Part shown: one piece after another, positions 15,890 through 24,507 of the stretch | Numbering within the stretch: position 1 is the first letter of the stretch | Layout of the letters: each line of letters opens with the position of its first letter | From: Pseudomonadota bacterium | GTDB taxonomy: Bacteria; Myxococcota_A; Bradymonadia; UBA4248 | Direction of reading: 5' to 3' | Length of the DNA stretch: 42,005 bases | Assembly: GCA_017421975.1 (NCBI GenBank) | Contig: JAFOHE010000118.1 | Location: 1-42,005 of the forward strand | Position numbers and translations under genes: made by a program | The notes under the pieces: model-generated | What the model saw: only the letters and a program-made list of their open reading frames with translations | Database searches by the model: none | Told to the model about the DNA's origin: nothing

Positions 15890-16762
15890 ATGCGTGTAAA
15901 TGCGATCATTATTGGGGCTGGTCCCGCAGGCATCTCTGCTGCACTCTACTTGTTGCGTGCTGAAATTCCTGTCACCATCTTCTATAAAGATATGGGCGCG
16001 CTCGCGAAAGCCCATCTCATCGACAATTATTACGGTTTCGATACCCCTCCCTCCGGACCCGAGCTCTTCGAGCGCGGTTTGGCTCAGGCAAAACGACTCG
16101 GCGCAGAAATCCGACAGGAAGAAGTCGTCGGTATGGTGTGGGGAAACGAAAAAGCGATGGAAGTGTTGACGAAAAATGGCACTTTCCCCGCAGATGTCGT
16201 TATCATGGCGACGGGTACTTCAAGAATTGCACCCAAAATTCCTGGATTGAGAGAACTTGAAGGACATGGCGTGAGTTATTGTGCCATTTGCGATGCTTTC
16301 TTCTACCGACAAAAACGTGTCGCCGTCTTCGGTTCTGGCGAATATGCTTTGCATGAGGCCAATGTCCTTCTCCCAACTTCGGCTGAAGTGACCATCTTCA
16401 CTCAGGGAAAAACACCAGAATTCACCGATTTGCCAGAGGGCATGCGCATCGAAATGCGCAAAATTAAACAACTTAATGGAAGCGAAAAATTGACGTCCGT
16501 TGAACTCGAAGATGGTACCATCATTGAGGAAGATGGCTTTTTCGTCGCCGTAGGCACCGCTGGTACCGCCGATTTCGCTCGAAAATTGGGCGCTGAAATC
16601 GATGGTGCAAGAATTGTCGTCGATGAAAATTGTAAGACGACGATTGATGGTGTCTATGCTGTCGGTGATTGCAATGGCGGTTTGCTGCAAGTCGCAAAAG
16701 CCGTCGCCGATGGAGCCAAAGCGGGTACACATGCTATCAAATATCTCAAATCGTTGACTTAA
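15890..16762 (+). CDS. Thioredoxin-reductase-like flavoprotein
   Basis: This 290-aa FAD protein of the thioredoxin reductase fold is shorter than the usual 310-320 aa. Visible features are the FAD-binding GAGPAG (9-14), the redox pair C131-A-I-C134 followed by DAFF, the second nucleotide-binding GSGEYALHEA (148-157), and the C-terminal AVGDC FAD contact. The HRRxxxR motif that grips the 2'-phosphate of NADPH is absent; the equivalent region reads IFTQGKTPEF. The electron donor may therefore be NADH or something else. The open frame extends upstream through element C, but the real start is the ATG at 15890, where family similarity begins. Confidence 0.85.
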   Translation: MRVNAIIIGAGPAGISAALYLLRAEIPVTIFYKDMGALAKAHLIDNYYGFDTPPSGPELFERGLAQAKRLGAEIRQEEVVGMVWGNEKAMEVLTKNGTFPADVVIMATGTSRIAPKIPGLRELEGHGVSYCAICDAFFYRQKRVAVFGSGEYALHEANVLLPTSAEVTIFTQGKTPEFTDLPEGMRIEMRKIKQLNGSEKLTSVELEDGTIIEEDGFFVAVGTAGTADFARKLGAEIDGARIVVDENCKTTIDGVYAVGDCNGGLLQVAKAVADGAKAGTHAIKYLKSLT

Positions 16763-17107
16763 GATGGACTTTCGTGGCGTTGTTGGAATGTGTCACGAAA
16801 GTCATGCGGCCCGCTTGTAAATATGGGCTAAATATAGCTGAAAAAACAGGATTTCGATCCAACATAATGTATTGGCAACGTCTCCCTTGTCCTTTGTGAA
16901 AAAAATTAGGGATTAGCCAAACTGAGTTTCTGAATCCACGTCATAGATGTTAATTTACATTGACGAATACGGGGAAAAAGCGTAGAAAAAATGACGCGCT
17001 TTAAGGTGTCTGGTCCTAAGCCCGGACAAACTTGTATGGCGTCGTTGTTCTATCTCTTGATCCAAGGTTGGTTTGGGTCATTTTTTTATGCTTTAGGAGA
17101 GTTTTCA
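16763..17107. other. Intergenic region, rpsO leader
   Basis: No gene is supported. A 10-bp perfect stem GACTTTCGTG (16767-16776) / CACGAAAGTC (16794-16803) follows the reductase gene without a U-tract. Next comes the motif shared with 12955, here in a small GCCC/GGGC hairpin. The last 100 bases are the probable rpsO leader, where S15 autoregulates in several bacteria. I cannot assign a known leader class. Confidence 0.5.
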
Positions 17108-17374
17108 ATGCTTCATCGCAGTGTTAAAGCCGAGCTTGTCAAAAAATTTGGTCGTCACGAAGGTGATACGGGTTCCGCAGAAGTCCAGATCGCCCTTCTT
17201 ACTGAACGCATTAATGTTCTTACCGAACACTTCAAATCCAACAAAAATGACCACCACAGCCGCCGTGGTCTTTTGATGCTCGTCGGTCAGCGCCGTCGTC
17301 TTCTTGACTACCTCAAAGATAAAAACATTCAGCGTTATCGTGAATTGATTATCGAACTCGGTCTTCGTAAGTAA
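17108..17374 (+). CDS. rpsO: 30S ribosomal protein S15
   Basis: S15 binds the central domain of 16S rRNA early in 30S assembly. The 88-aa product has the family's full length and signatures: [18 protein letters not shown], the strongly conserved [18 protein letters not shown] (52-69), and the ending [12 protein letters not shown]. The start is fixed by AGGAG and by the MLHRS start. The open frame reaches 39 codons further upstream without family similarity. As in many bacteria, rpsO precedes pnp, but a terminator lies between them. Confidence 0.97.
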   Translation: MLHRSVKAELVKKFGRHEGDTGSAEVQIALLTERINVLTEHFKSNKNDHHSRRGLLMLVGQRRRLLDYLKDKNIQRYRELIIELGLRK

Positions 17375-17389
17375 TTCCGAATCCTATAA

Positions 17390-17422
17390 AAGCCCGGCGT
17401 GCTTTGGCACTCGGGCTTTTAT
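17390..17422 (+). terminator. rpsO: rpsO terminator
   Basis: AAAGCCCG pairs with CGGGCTTT around a 15-nt loop, and TTATG follows. Its position directly after rpsO supports termination or partial read-through into pnp. Confidence 0.8.
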
Positions 17423-17656
17423 GTTATGTTCGCCAACGGATGTGTCCGTGGCAAACAAACTTATCGTATGCGTTTTAAGGCGAACCAGCGCCTGTTTATC
17501 AATAAATGGCAGTTGTTTGAAATGGCTGTGCAATGATCTGGGGTAATCTGTCGTGGTTGCCCAAGATGATTGTGCAGCAATCTGGTGTTTCGATCATAAC
17601 TGCCAAGCATTTGGCGGCACACCATCGTGCCGTGACTCAAAAAAAAAGGAGTGTTT
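17423..17656. other. pnp leader region
   Basis: This 234-base non-coding stretch holds a hairpin around GCCAACGGA/TCCGTGGC (about 17431-17452). The pnp leader is autoregulated through RNase III in enterobacteria. Whether the same holds here cannot be seen. Confidence 0.4.
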
Positions 17657-19753
17657 ATGGCGTTTATTAAAGAAAGTGCAATGCTGGGCAATCACGAAGT
17701 CTCCATCGAAACTGGTCGTATGGCAAAACAGGCTTCAGGTGCAGTTCTCATTCAGTGCGAAGAGACGATGGTTCTCGTGACATGCTGCACAAAGGCTTGC
17801 GACCACAGTGATCAGGACTTCTTCCCATTGACGTGTGAATACATTGAAAAAATGTATGCCGCAGGCAAAATTCCTGGTTCCTACTTCCGCAGAGAAGGCC
17901 GTCAGGGGGAACATGAAACGCTCGTTAGCCGTCTGATCGACCGCCCCGTGCGTCCCCTCTTCCCCGATGGCTTCCGCGATGAGGTTCAGGTCATTGCAAC
18001 CGTCGTCAGCTATGATCCTAACTGCGATCCCGATGTCATTGCCATTACCGGTGCTTCGGCGGCTTTGATGCTCTCCAATTTGCCTTGGGATGGCCCTGTG
18101 GCTGGCGTCCGTATCGGCCGTATTGATGGCAAATGGATTGCCAATCCCACAAACGATGAACGCGAAAAATCGGATACCGATATCGTCATGGTGGCGAGCG
18201 AGAACGCCATCGTCATGGTCGAAGGTGAGACAAAAGGTCTCACGGAAGCTGAGTTCCTCAATGCGATGGATTTTGGCTCCAATGCCGTCAAGGATGTCCT
18301 CGTCCTCCAGAAAAAATTGGCAGAAGTCGCGGGGAAACCTAAAAAATCTTTCCAGGCACCCAATCCCGATCCTGAAATAACCAACGCCGTTGCTGCCTAT
18401 TCTGATGAAACGATGAAGGCGATGACGATTCATGCTAAACTCGAACGTTATGCCGCACTTGATGCACTTCAGGCAAAAATTCTCAGCGAATTGGCCGAAC
18501 GCTTTGATGGGCGCGAAAAGGAAATCGTCGCCGCTTATGAATCACTCAAATACCATTTGATGCGCGGTTTGATTACCAATCAGCGCGTGCGTATTGATGG
18601 CAGAAAATTGAATCAGGTTCGTCCAATTACTTGCGAAGTCGGCGTCCTGCCTCGCGTACATGGGTCTGCCCTCTTTACGCGTGGTGAAACGCAGAGCCTC
18701 GCTTCCGTTACAATCGGTACGCTCACCGATGATCAGCGCATCGAAGCCCTCGATGGAACACATTCAAAGCGCTTTATGCTCCACTATAATTTCCCACCGT
18801 TCTCCGTCGGTGAAGTCAAAGCACTGCGTAGCCCCGGAAGACGCGAAATCGGACACGGTATGCTCGCTGAACGCGCTTTGACGCCCGTCATGCCGACGAT
18901 TGATCCCGATTATCCCTATACGCTTCGAATCGTTTCCGAGATCCTCGAATCCAATGGGTCGAGTTCAATGGCGACGGTTTGCGGTGGTACGCTCGCTGCT
19001 ATGGACGCCGGTCTCGAAATTAAAGCGCCTGTCGCTGGTGTCGCAATGGGACTCATCAAAGAAGGCGATAATATCGCTATCTTGACCGATATCTTGGGCG
19101 ACGAAGATCATCTGGGCGATATGGATTTCAAGGTCTGTGGTACGGAAGATAAAATTACTGCCATTCAGATGGATATCAAAATCTCAGGTATCACGCGCGA
19201 TATCATGGCACAGGCTCTCAAACAGGCGCATGAAGGGCGTAAACATATCCTGGGGTGCATGCTCAGCGCCATCGGTGAGGCTCGCAATTCGAAGAGCAAA
19301 TATGCGCCACGCATCGAAACGATTAAAGTTAAACAGGATAAAATTCGCGAAATCATCGGTGCTGGTGGCAAAAATATTAAGAATATCTGCGCTGTCTCTG
19401 GGGCGCAGGTTAACATCGATGACGACGGTACTGTGACCATCGCTTCCGATAACGGTATGGCCATCAACAAAGCCATTGAAATGATCAATGACATTATTCG
19501 TGAAGCAAAACCGGGTGACGTTTACCTCGGAACTGTGAAGAAAATTATGGACTTCGGTGCCTTCGTCGAGATCTTCCCCGGTACGGATGGTATGGTGCAT
19601 ATTTCTGAACTCACGGAAGGACACGTCGATAACGTCACCGATATCCTCAAAGAAGGCGAACAAGTCCTCGTCAAAGTCCTCTCCATTGATCCACGCGGAA
19701 AAATCAAACTCTCACGACGCGCTGCCATCGGTGAACAGCCGACAAACGCTTAA
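17657..19753 (+). CDS. pnp: Polyribonucleotide nucleotidyltransferase (PNPase)
   Basis: PNPase degrades RNA 3' to 5' by phosphorolysis and is part of degradosome-like complexes. The 698-aa protein has two RNase PH-like domains (ALFTRGETQSLASVT marks the second), a KH domain with IREIIGAGGKNIK (about residues 560-572), and a C-terminal S1 domain (GDVYLGTVKKIMDFGAFVEI ... DGMVHISEL). The length is normal. I chose the ATG at 17657, five bases after AGGAG. The in-frame GTG at 17651 lies inside that site. Confidence 0.97.
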   Translation: MAFIKESAMLGNHEVSIETGRMAKQASGAVLIQCEETMVLVTCCTKACDHSDQDFFPLTCEYIEKMYAAGKIPGSYFRREGRQGEHETLVSRLIDRPVRPLFPDGFRDEVQVIATVVSYDPNCDPDVIAITGASAALMLSNLPWDGPVAGVRIGRIDGKWIANPTNDEREKSDTDIVMVASENAIVMVEGETKGLTEAEFLNAMDFGSNAVKDVLVLQKKLAEVAGKPKKSFQAPNPDPEITNAVAAYSDETMKAMTIHAKLERYAALDALQAKILSELAERFDGREKEIVAAYESLKYHLMRGLITNQRVRIDGRKLNQVRPITCEVGVLPRVHGSALFTRGETQSLASVTIGTLTDDQRIEALDGTHSKRFMLHYNFPPFSVGEVKALRSPGRREIGHGMLAERALTPVMPTIDPDYPYTLRIVSEILESNGSSSMATVCGGTLAAMDAGLEIKAPVAGVAMGLIKEGDNIAILTDILGDEDHLGDMDFKVCGTEDKITAIQMDIKISGITRDIMAQALKQAHEGRKHILGCMLSAIGEARNSKSKYAPRIETIKVKQDKIREIIGAGGKNIKNICAVSGAQVNIDDDGTVTIASDNGMAINKAIEMINDIIREAKPGDVYLGTVKKIMDFGAFVEIFPGTDGMVHISELTEGHVDNVTDILKEGEQVLVKVLSIDPRGKIKLSRRAAIGEQPTNA

Positions 19754-19775
19754 TCTCTTAATTTCGTGATGACAT

Positions 19776-19826
19776 ACAACAAGGGCATTTCGGCATTGCT
19801 TGGCGAAATGCCCTTGTTGTATTTTT
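19776..19826 (+). terminator. pnp: pnp terminator
   Basis: A 17-bp perfect stem ACAACAAGGGCATTTCG (19776-19792) / CGAAATGCCCTTGTTGT (19804-19820) is followed by ATTTTTATG. Confidence 0.93.
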
Positions 19827-19906
19827 ATGCTGTTTTTGACATAATCTTTTTATGCTACATGTAGTTTGCATCGTTTGCGCTTTTTCTCAGTTTTTGATTT
19901 GTTTTT

Positions 19907-21592
19907 ATGAAGCAGGAAAGTCTTTCGTTTTATAAATTTGGGGTCATCTTGATGATCGTTTTGTTGCTCTCTGCATGCAGCTCAGAGGCTCCAAAAGAAA
20001 TGGAGGTACCCTCGGAACAAACGACCAACGTTGAGGAAAATAAAGATAATAAGCTGACACCGATTGTCAGACCGCCAAACCACGGCGCTTATTTTCTGAA
20101 CGAAAAAACGGGCGAATTCGTGCGACTCGATGCTGGGAAAAACGAAGATTTGCAAGTCACAAACGCTGATCGGGGGTTTGGTTTTCTACAACCTGTCGGT
20201 ACCGTGATCTCGGAGCCAGGAAAAATATGGACGATTTGGTCCAAAATGATGAACCTCAGAAATATGCAGATCACGCGTTATGATGGAAAGGTCATTTTGC
20301 AGGAAAATTGGATCGATGATCCTGGAATGGCCAATATTGCGTGGTTACCTTCCTTTACGTTGCCTGCAAATAAAAACGAAAAGGAAATCGAAGATGCTAT
20401 CGTTCAGGTCGAAATTGAAAAAACGCTCCGACCAGGGTTTTATATTCTACATGATGATTCATTTTTGATGGGACAGCAAAGAGAGGATGTGACGGCGTAC
20501 TATCCATTTATCATTTCGGCTGAAACGAAAAAGGAACAGGCGTGGTTGAATCTGGCAGATGGGTGTTTCAAAAAAATCTTCACGCAATACGAAAATGTCT
20601 TTCAGTCCGGTGTCCAAAATAACTACAAAGCTTTAAGGGCGTGCGCTGAAAAACAGCATCTTGCCATAAAAATGGCAAAGACAAATGAAATCAAACAAAA
20701 ACTCCGAAAACAGCTTTTGTTTTTAAGCAGTTTGGCGAATCCTTCAATGACGGAAGTCAAAAATATGCTCTTCGAACAAATGGATGCCAAGGGGGATGAA
20801 CTCAGTCTTTGGTTTTGGAAAAAAACACATTCCGATGCCCTCGACAAATTGACAAAAGTTGCTTCCTGTCTCAAGCGTGGCGTGGATTATGCCGATCTTT
20901 TGCCCGGATTGTACAGTTATTATTTGGGTACGCTGATGCCGCCTGTACTCGATTTGGAGGCTTTTATATGGATTCCTTTTACATACCTCGATAAAAATAG
21001 CGATGTCGTGAAACTCCTCTTTGCTTCTATCACAGAAAAAACTGACGATTGGAAGCTTTTACTCATACAGATTCTGGGCGCAATTGAGATTAGACACCTT
21101 CAAAATGTCGCGCAGACAACCCCGGAACTCAAGGATTGGATTGCTCAGTTGATGCAGAATAATGCACGCTATTTTTCTGAATTGCTTGAGGATTTGCGTG
21201 TGTTGGATAAACCGTTGACGGTTGCCATAGGGCCTTTCGAATTCCAGGGATTGACGCCGGAAGAAGAAGCGCTTGTCGAACAAAAATCCATGACACATGA
21301 AAAACAATTCATCTCGTGTTACCACTGTTTTGAACGTCGCATTGGTAAACGTGCGACGGCTTTTATGTTGGAAATTTTGCTCGATAAACAAATTATGGGG
21401 CGCGATTTGACGGCGACGATGAAGGATCCTTTTGAGGTGCATCGACGGATTCCTGCGGTTGATGCTGAGTTTATTCAATGCGCACGACACGTCTTGAGCG
21501 ATATTGCGCTCAGACCTTCGCTTGATCCCAATAAAAGCGTCACGATGATGGTTGCAACAAGCGGGCAAAAAATATCCCCGTGGCTCAAATAA
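19907..21592 (+). CDS. Large lipoprotein of unknown function
   Basis: The 561-aa product has a lipoprotein signal with lipobox LSAC (C24) and a Glu/Asn-rich linker. The body is mainly helical, with no catalytic motif I recognise. The start of the mature part contains AYFLNEKTGEFVRLDAG, a beta-rich segment, and the rest reads like stacked helices. The ATG has no Shine-Dalgarno sequence. A consensus -35 TTGACA (19836-19841) and the perfect palindrome CTACATGTAG (19855-19864) lie just upstream. It is a single-gene unit between pnp and ftsZ. Confidence 0.65.
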   Translation: MKQESLSFYKFGVILMIVLLLSACSSEAPKEMEVPSEQTTNVEENKDNKLTPIVRPPNHGAYFLNEKTGEFVRLDAGKNEDLQVTNADRGFGFLQPVGTVISEPGKIWTIWSKMMNLRNMQITRYDGKVILQENWIDDPGMANIAWLPSFTLPANKNEKEIEDAIVQVEIEKTLRPGFYILHDDSFLMGQQREDVTAYYPFIISAETKKEQAWLNLADGCFKKIFTQYENVFQSGVQNNYKALRACAEKQHLAIKMAKTNEIKQKLRKQLLFLSSLANPSMTEVKNMLFEQMDAKGDELSLWFWKKTHSDALDKLTKVASCLKRGVDYADLLPGLYSYYLGTLMPPVLDLEAFIWIPFTYLDKNSDVVKLLFASITEKTDDWKLLLIQILGAIEIRHLQNVAQTTPELKDWIAQLMQNNARYFSELLEDLRVLDKPLTVAIGPFEFQGLTPEEEALVEQKSMTHEKQFISCYHCFERRIGKRATAFMLEILLDKQIMGRDLTATMKDPFEVHRRIPAVDAEFIQCARHVLSDIALRPSLDPNKSVTMMVATSGQKISPWLK

Positions 21593-21850
21593 CGTTGATA
21601 GCACGATAGAAATCTCGTCGTGTTCAGTATTTTTCTTGCATCCATTTTAAGCCTGGAGTAAAATTCCACCATGAGAGGGCTTTTGTATTTTGCACCAACG
21701 GCTTTTCCTCGGAATGTCATGGCGTAAAGTAGACCTCATCATGGAAGATGAATACGCGCAGGGAAGGGCAATTTGTCTGCTTGAGTTTGTGGTTGACGAC
21801 GATCATGGTTCATGGGTTTGATCGGCGAAACGGGTTTGGGGAGAGCTGGA
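21593..21850. promoter_or_regulatory. ftsZ upstream region with candidate promoter
   Basis: This non-coding region has a sigma70-like pair: TTGCAT (21636-21641) and TAAAAT (21659-21664), 17 bases apart. If used, it gives a leader of about 180 bases. No terminator for the upstream lipoprotein gene is evident. Confidence 0.45.
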
Positions 21851-23305
21851 ATGATGTTGATTGATGACAATCAAAGTACAAACGCGATTATTAAGGTGAT
21901 TGGTGTCGGCGGCGCAGGTGGTAATGCCATTGATACGATGATTGAAGCTGGACTCGATGGTGTCGAGTTCATTGTCGCCAATACTGATAAACAGGCACTC
22001 GCAAAAAGTTTGGCCGATACGCCGATTCAAATCGGTGAATCGAGAACACAGGGACTTGGTGCCGGTTCTGATCCCAACGTCGGGCGTGAAGCTGCGCAGG
22101 AATCTCAGTCTATTATTGCTGAACAGCTTAAGGGCGCACACATGGTCTTCGTGACCGCCGGTATGGGCGGCGGTACGGGCACGGGCGCTGCACCCGTTAT
22201 CGCTAAAATTGCTAAGGATCTCGGCGCGCTCACTGTCGCCGTCGTCACAAAACCTTTCAACTTTGAAGGCCGAAAACGTAGACGTATTGCCGAAGAAGGG
22301 TTGCGCGCGCTACGCGGTTGTGTCGATACGTTGATCACAATCCCCAATGAAAGACTCCTCAAAACGGCAAACGAAAATCTTACCCTCGTCGATGCATTCA
22401 AAAATGCCGATAGCGTTTTGCTCAATGCCGTGCGTTCCATCAGCGATTTGATTACAAAACCTGGCCTCGTCAATACCGATTTCGCAGATGTCCGCACCGT
22501 TATGCTCAACAAAGGGACGGCGCTTATGGGAACGGGCTTCGGTTCCGGCCCGAACCGTATGGAAGAAGCTGCAATGATGGCTGTCAGCTCTCCGCTCCTC
22601 GACGACATCTCCATCGCCGGCGCGACGAGCGTGCTCCTCAATATCACTTCGCCTTCCAATACGACGATTATCGAACTCAGTCAGGCTGCTACGCTCATCG
22701 AAGAACAACTCGGCGAAGACAGCCATGTCATTTGGGGTCAGGTCCTCAACGACGAAAATACGGACGAAGTCAAAATTACCATTATTGCGACAGGCTTCGA
22801 TAACAATGAAGAAGATGACGGCCAGATGCCGCTTCCGTTCTCGTCCGCATCCAGTCCCAATGTCTATGGAAACCGAAGCGGTTCCTACGATAATCTGAAC
22901 AACAGTGGCTTTGTACCTAAATCCCCTGGCGTTCGCTCGCGACCTTCTCAGCCCGCTTTCTCGCCGGTGTCTCAGCCTTCCATGCCGCAACCTGCTGCGC
23001 CTTCTTATCCGGATGTTTCCTCAACGCCGAGTATTTCTTCGGCTGAGTTCGAAAAAATTAAACAGATCGATGAAGCTTCGAACCTCATTTATGCCGGTGA
23101 AGATACGACGCGTGCCAGTGGTTTCGCGCCGTCGGCTACGCGTTCCTATGCTCCAGGCGCCGCGCAGAAAAACGCCGATGCTTCGCGCGATTCCGGTTCG
23201 TCCAATAAGCGCGTCTCCTCTGGTGAAATGCCGACAGATGACGTCAATGATCTTGATACCCCCGCTTATCTGCGTCGTTCGGGAAATAAAACACCTTTCC
23301 TCTAA
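21851..23305 (+). CDS. ftsZ: Cell division protein FtsZ
   Basis: FtsZ is the tubulin-like GTPase that forms the division ring. The 484-aa protein has the nucleotide-binding GVGGAGGNA (18-26), the tubulin signature GGGTGTG (106-112) and the T7 loop NTDFADV. A long Pro/Ser-rich linker of about 140 residues follows, then the C-terminal partner-binding peptide DTPAYLRRSGNK. The linker is longer than in E. coli. I placed the start at the ATG at 21851, preceded by GGAGAG; an earlier in-frame ATG at 21812 adds 13 residues without family support. The gene stands alone, away from any ftsQ/ftsA/mur cluster. Confidence 0.96.
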   Translation: MMLIDDNQSTNAIIKVIGVGGAGGNAIDTMIEAGLDGVEFIVANTDKQALAKSLADTPIQIGESRTQGLGAGSDPNVGREAAQESQSIIAEQLKGAHMVFVTAGMGGGTGTGAAPVIAKIAKDLGALTVAVVTKPFNFEGRKRRRIAEEGLRALRGCVDTLITIPNERLLKTANENLTLVDAFKNADSVLLNAVRSISDLITKPGLVNTDFADVRTVMLNKGTALMGTGFGSGPNRMEEAAMMAVSSPLLDDISIAGATSVLLNITSPSNTTIIELSQAATLIEEQLGEDSHVIWGQVLNDENTDEVKITIIATGFDNNEEDDGQMPLPFSSASSPNVYGNRSGSYDNLNNSGFVPKSPGVRSRPSQPAFSPVSQPSMPQPAAPSYPDVSSTPSISSAEFEKIKQIDEASNLIYAGEDTTRASGFAPSATRSYAPGAAQKNADASRDSGSSNKRVSSGEMPTDDVNDLDTPAYLRRSGNKTPFL

Positions 23306-23321
23306 GCCGTGGAAGCGTTAA

Positions 23322-23422
23322 GGGGGTGGGGGGAAGTCTCCCCCTACGCGGCTATTTTTCTGTATGGACGTTCCATAGAATGTCCATACAGAAAAATACG
23401 CCGCTACCCCCTCGTTCTCCCC
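23322..23422. repeat. Palindromic element D
   Basis: GGGGGTGGGGGGAAGTCTCCCCC is broken into a G/C hairpin, then TACGCGGC, a 17-bp perfect core (TATTTTTCTG... / ...CAGAAAAATA), an unpaired C, GCCGCTACCCCC, and TCGTTCTCCCC. The outer arms match element A base for base over long stretches, while the core is unrelated. It begins 17 bases after the ftsZ stop. Confidence 0.85.
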
Positions 23423-23573
23423 AAAAAATGACGCGCCGTAGCACGGCGAATGACGTGGAAATCGTCTCCTGAAGGGACGTAAAATGGCGGCTGATGGCGT
23501 TTGTGCTGGAAATAAATGGCGATGCATGCCCTCAATGGCGCTAAACAGCGCGTGATTGGACGGAGCAAATTTT

Positions 23574-24377
23574 ATGAAGGACGCAGTTTCCATTATTCTG
23601 GTTGAGCCTCAAAATCCCATCAATTTAGGTACCGTGATACGTGCTATGAAAAATATGGGATTTGAGGCTCTCTCTCTCGTTAAACCGGCATCAATGGCGT
23701 TCGATAAAACACAGATTTCGGCGCACCATACAGAAGATTTCCTCGATAAAATACAGATTTTTGATTCGCTCGACGATGCCCTGAGCCAGTGCCATGAATC
23801 CTATGGCTTCAGTGCGCGTAAGCGGGCACAGACATGGGCTTCTGTCGAAGTCGGTGATGCTGTCACTCGCATGTTTGGTCTGGCAAGGGAACATAAAAAA
23901 ATGGCCCTCGTCTTTGGCAGAGAACAGACGGGACTCACGAATGAGGAACTGGAACGATGCACGTTTCAAGTTCATATTCCAACATCGGAATATGCCAGCC
24001 TTAATCTCGCTCAGGCCGTTTTGATCGCCATGTATGAGATTCAGCGTCAGGCAATGGGCATGCAAGCTGAAAATGCAGTTCAAATGCCTGCGATCATTGA
24101 TAATTATGTGCCAGGGTCAGCGCCTGCCACATTAGATCAGCAAAGGCGACTCGTTCAGGCGATTGCAGATGCGTTAGTCACTCTAGGCTACTATAAGTCG
24201 GATGCGCCGAATGCTGCCGTGCATCGTGTACAGAATATCCTGACGCGGGCACAGCTCCATGAGGACGAGGTTCATCTTTTGATGGGCATGTGCCGTGAAG
24301 TCGAGAATTATGCCAAACTCCTCAAAAGAGGCATTGAGCCGACGCAGTTTCGACCGAAAAATTCGCTTCTCAATTAG
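23574..24377 (+). CDS. trmJ: TrmJ-like SpoU-family tRNA/rRNA 2'-O-methyltransferase
   Basis: The SPOUT-fold enzyme methylates a ribose 2'-OH; the TrmJ group acts on tRNA position 32. The 267-aa protein has the family's three motifs: EPQNPINLGTVIRAMKNMGF (about 11-30), LVFGREQTGLTNEE, and YASLNLAQAV. Its C-terminal helical extension (about 185-267) matches TrmJ rather than TrmH length. The start at 23574 has GGAG at good spacing; an in-frame TTG six codons upstream is less likely. It is monocistronic between element D and the promoter of the next gene. Confidence 0.88.
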   Translation: MKDAVSIILVEPQNPINLGTVIRAMKNMGFEALSLVKPASMAFDKTQISAHHTEDFLDKIQIFDSLDDALSQCHESYGFSARKRAQTWASVEVGDAVTRMFGLAREHKKMALVFGREQTGLTNEELERCTFQVHIPTSEYASLNLAQAVLIAMYEIQRQAMGMQAENAVQMPAIIDNYVPGSAPATLDQQRRLVQAIADALVTLGYYKSDAPNAAVHRVQNILTRAQLHEDEVHLLMGMCREVENYAKLLKRGIEPTQFRPKNSLLN

Positions 24378-24434
24378 AAAATGGCTACGAACTGAAAATA
24401 ATCGGCTTCTAAAGAATAGGGCAAACCGTGAATG

Positions 24435-24463
24435 TTGAGGTTTGACAGAATGTGTGTTACAAT
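24435..24463 (+). promoter_or_regulatory. Sigma70-type promoter
   Basis: TTGAGG (24435-24440) and TACAAT (24458-24463) are 17 bases apart and about 45 bases before the next start codon. Confidence 0.6.
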
Positions 24464-24507
24464 GGAACGTCATTTTGGCCTAATGCCTTTTAAGGATGAG
24501 GTAACGA

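Noticed and set aside
22310-22990. 226-aa open frame antisense to ftsZ
   Set aside because: It is a shadow of ftsZ, Arg/Asp-rich with no family resemblance.
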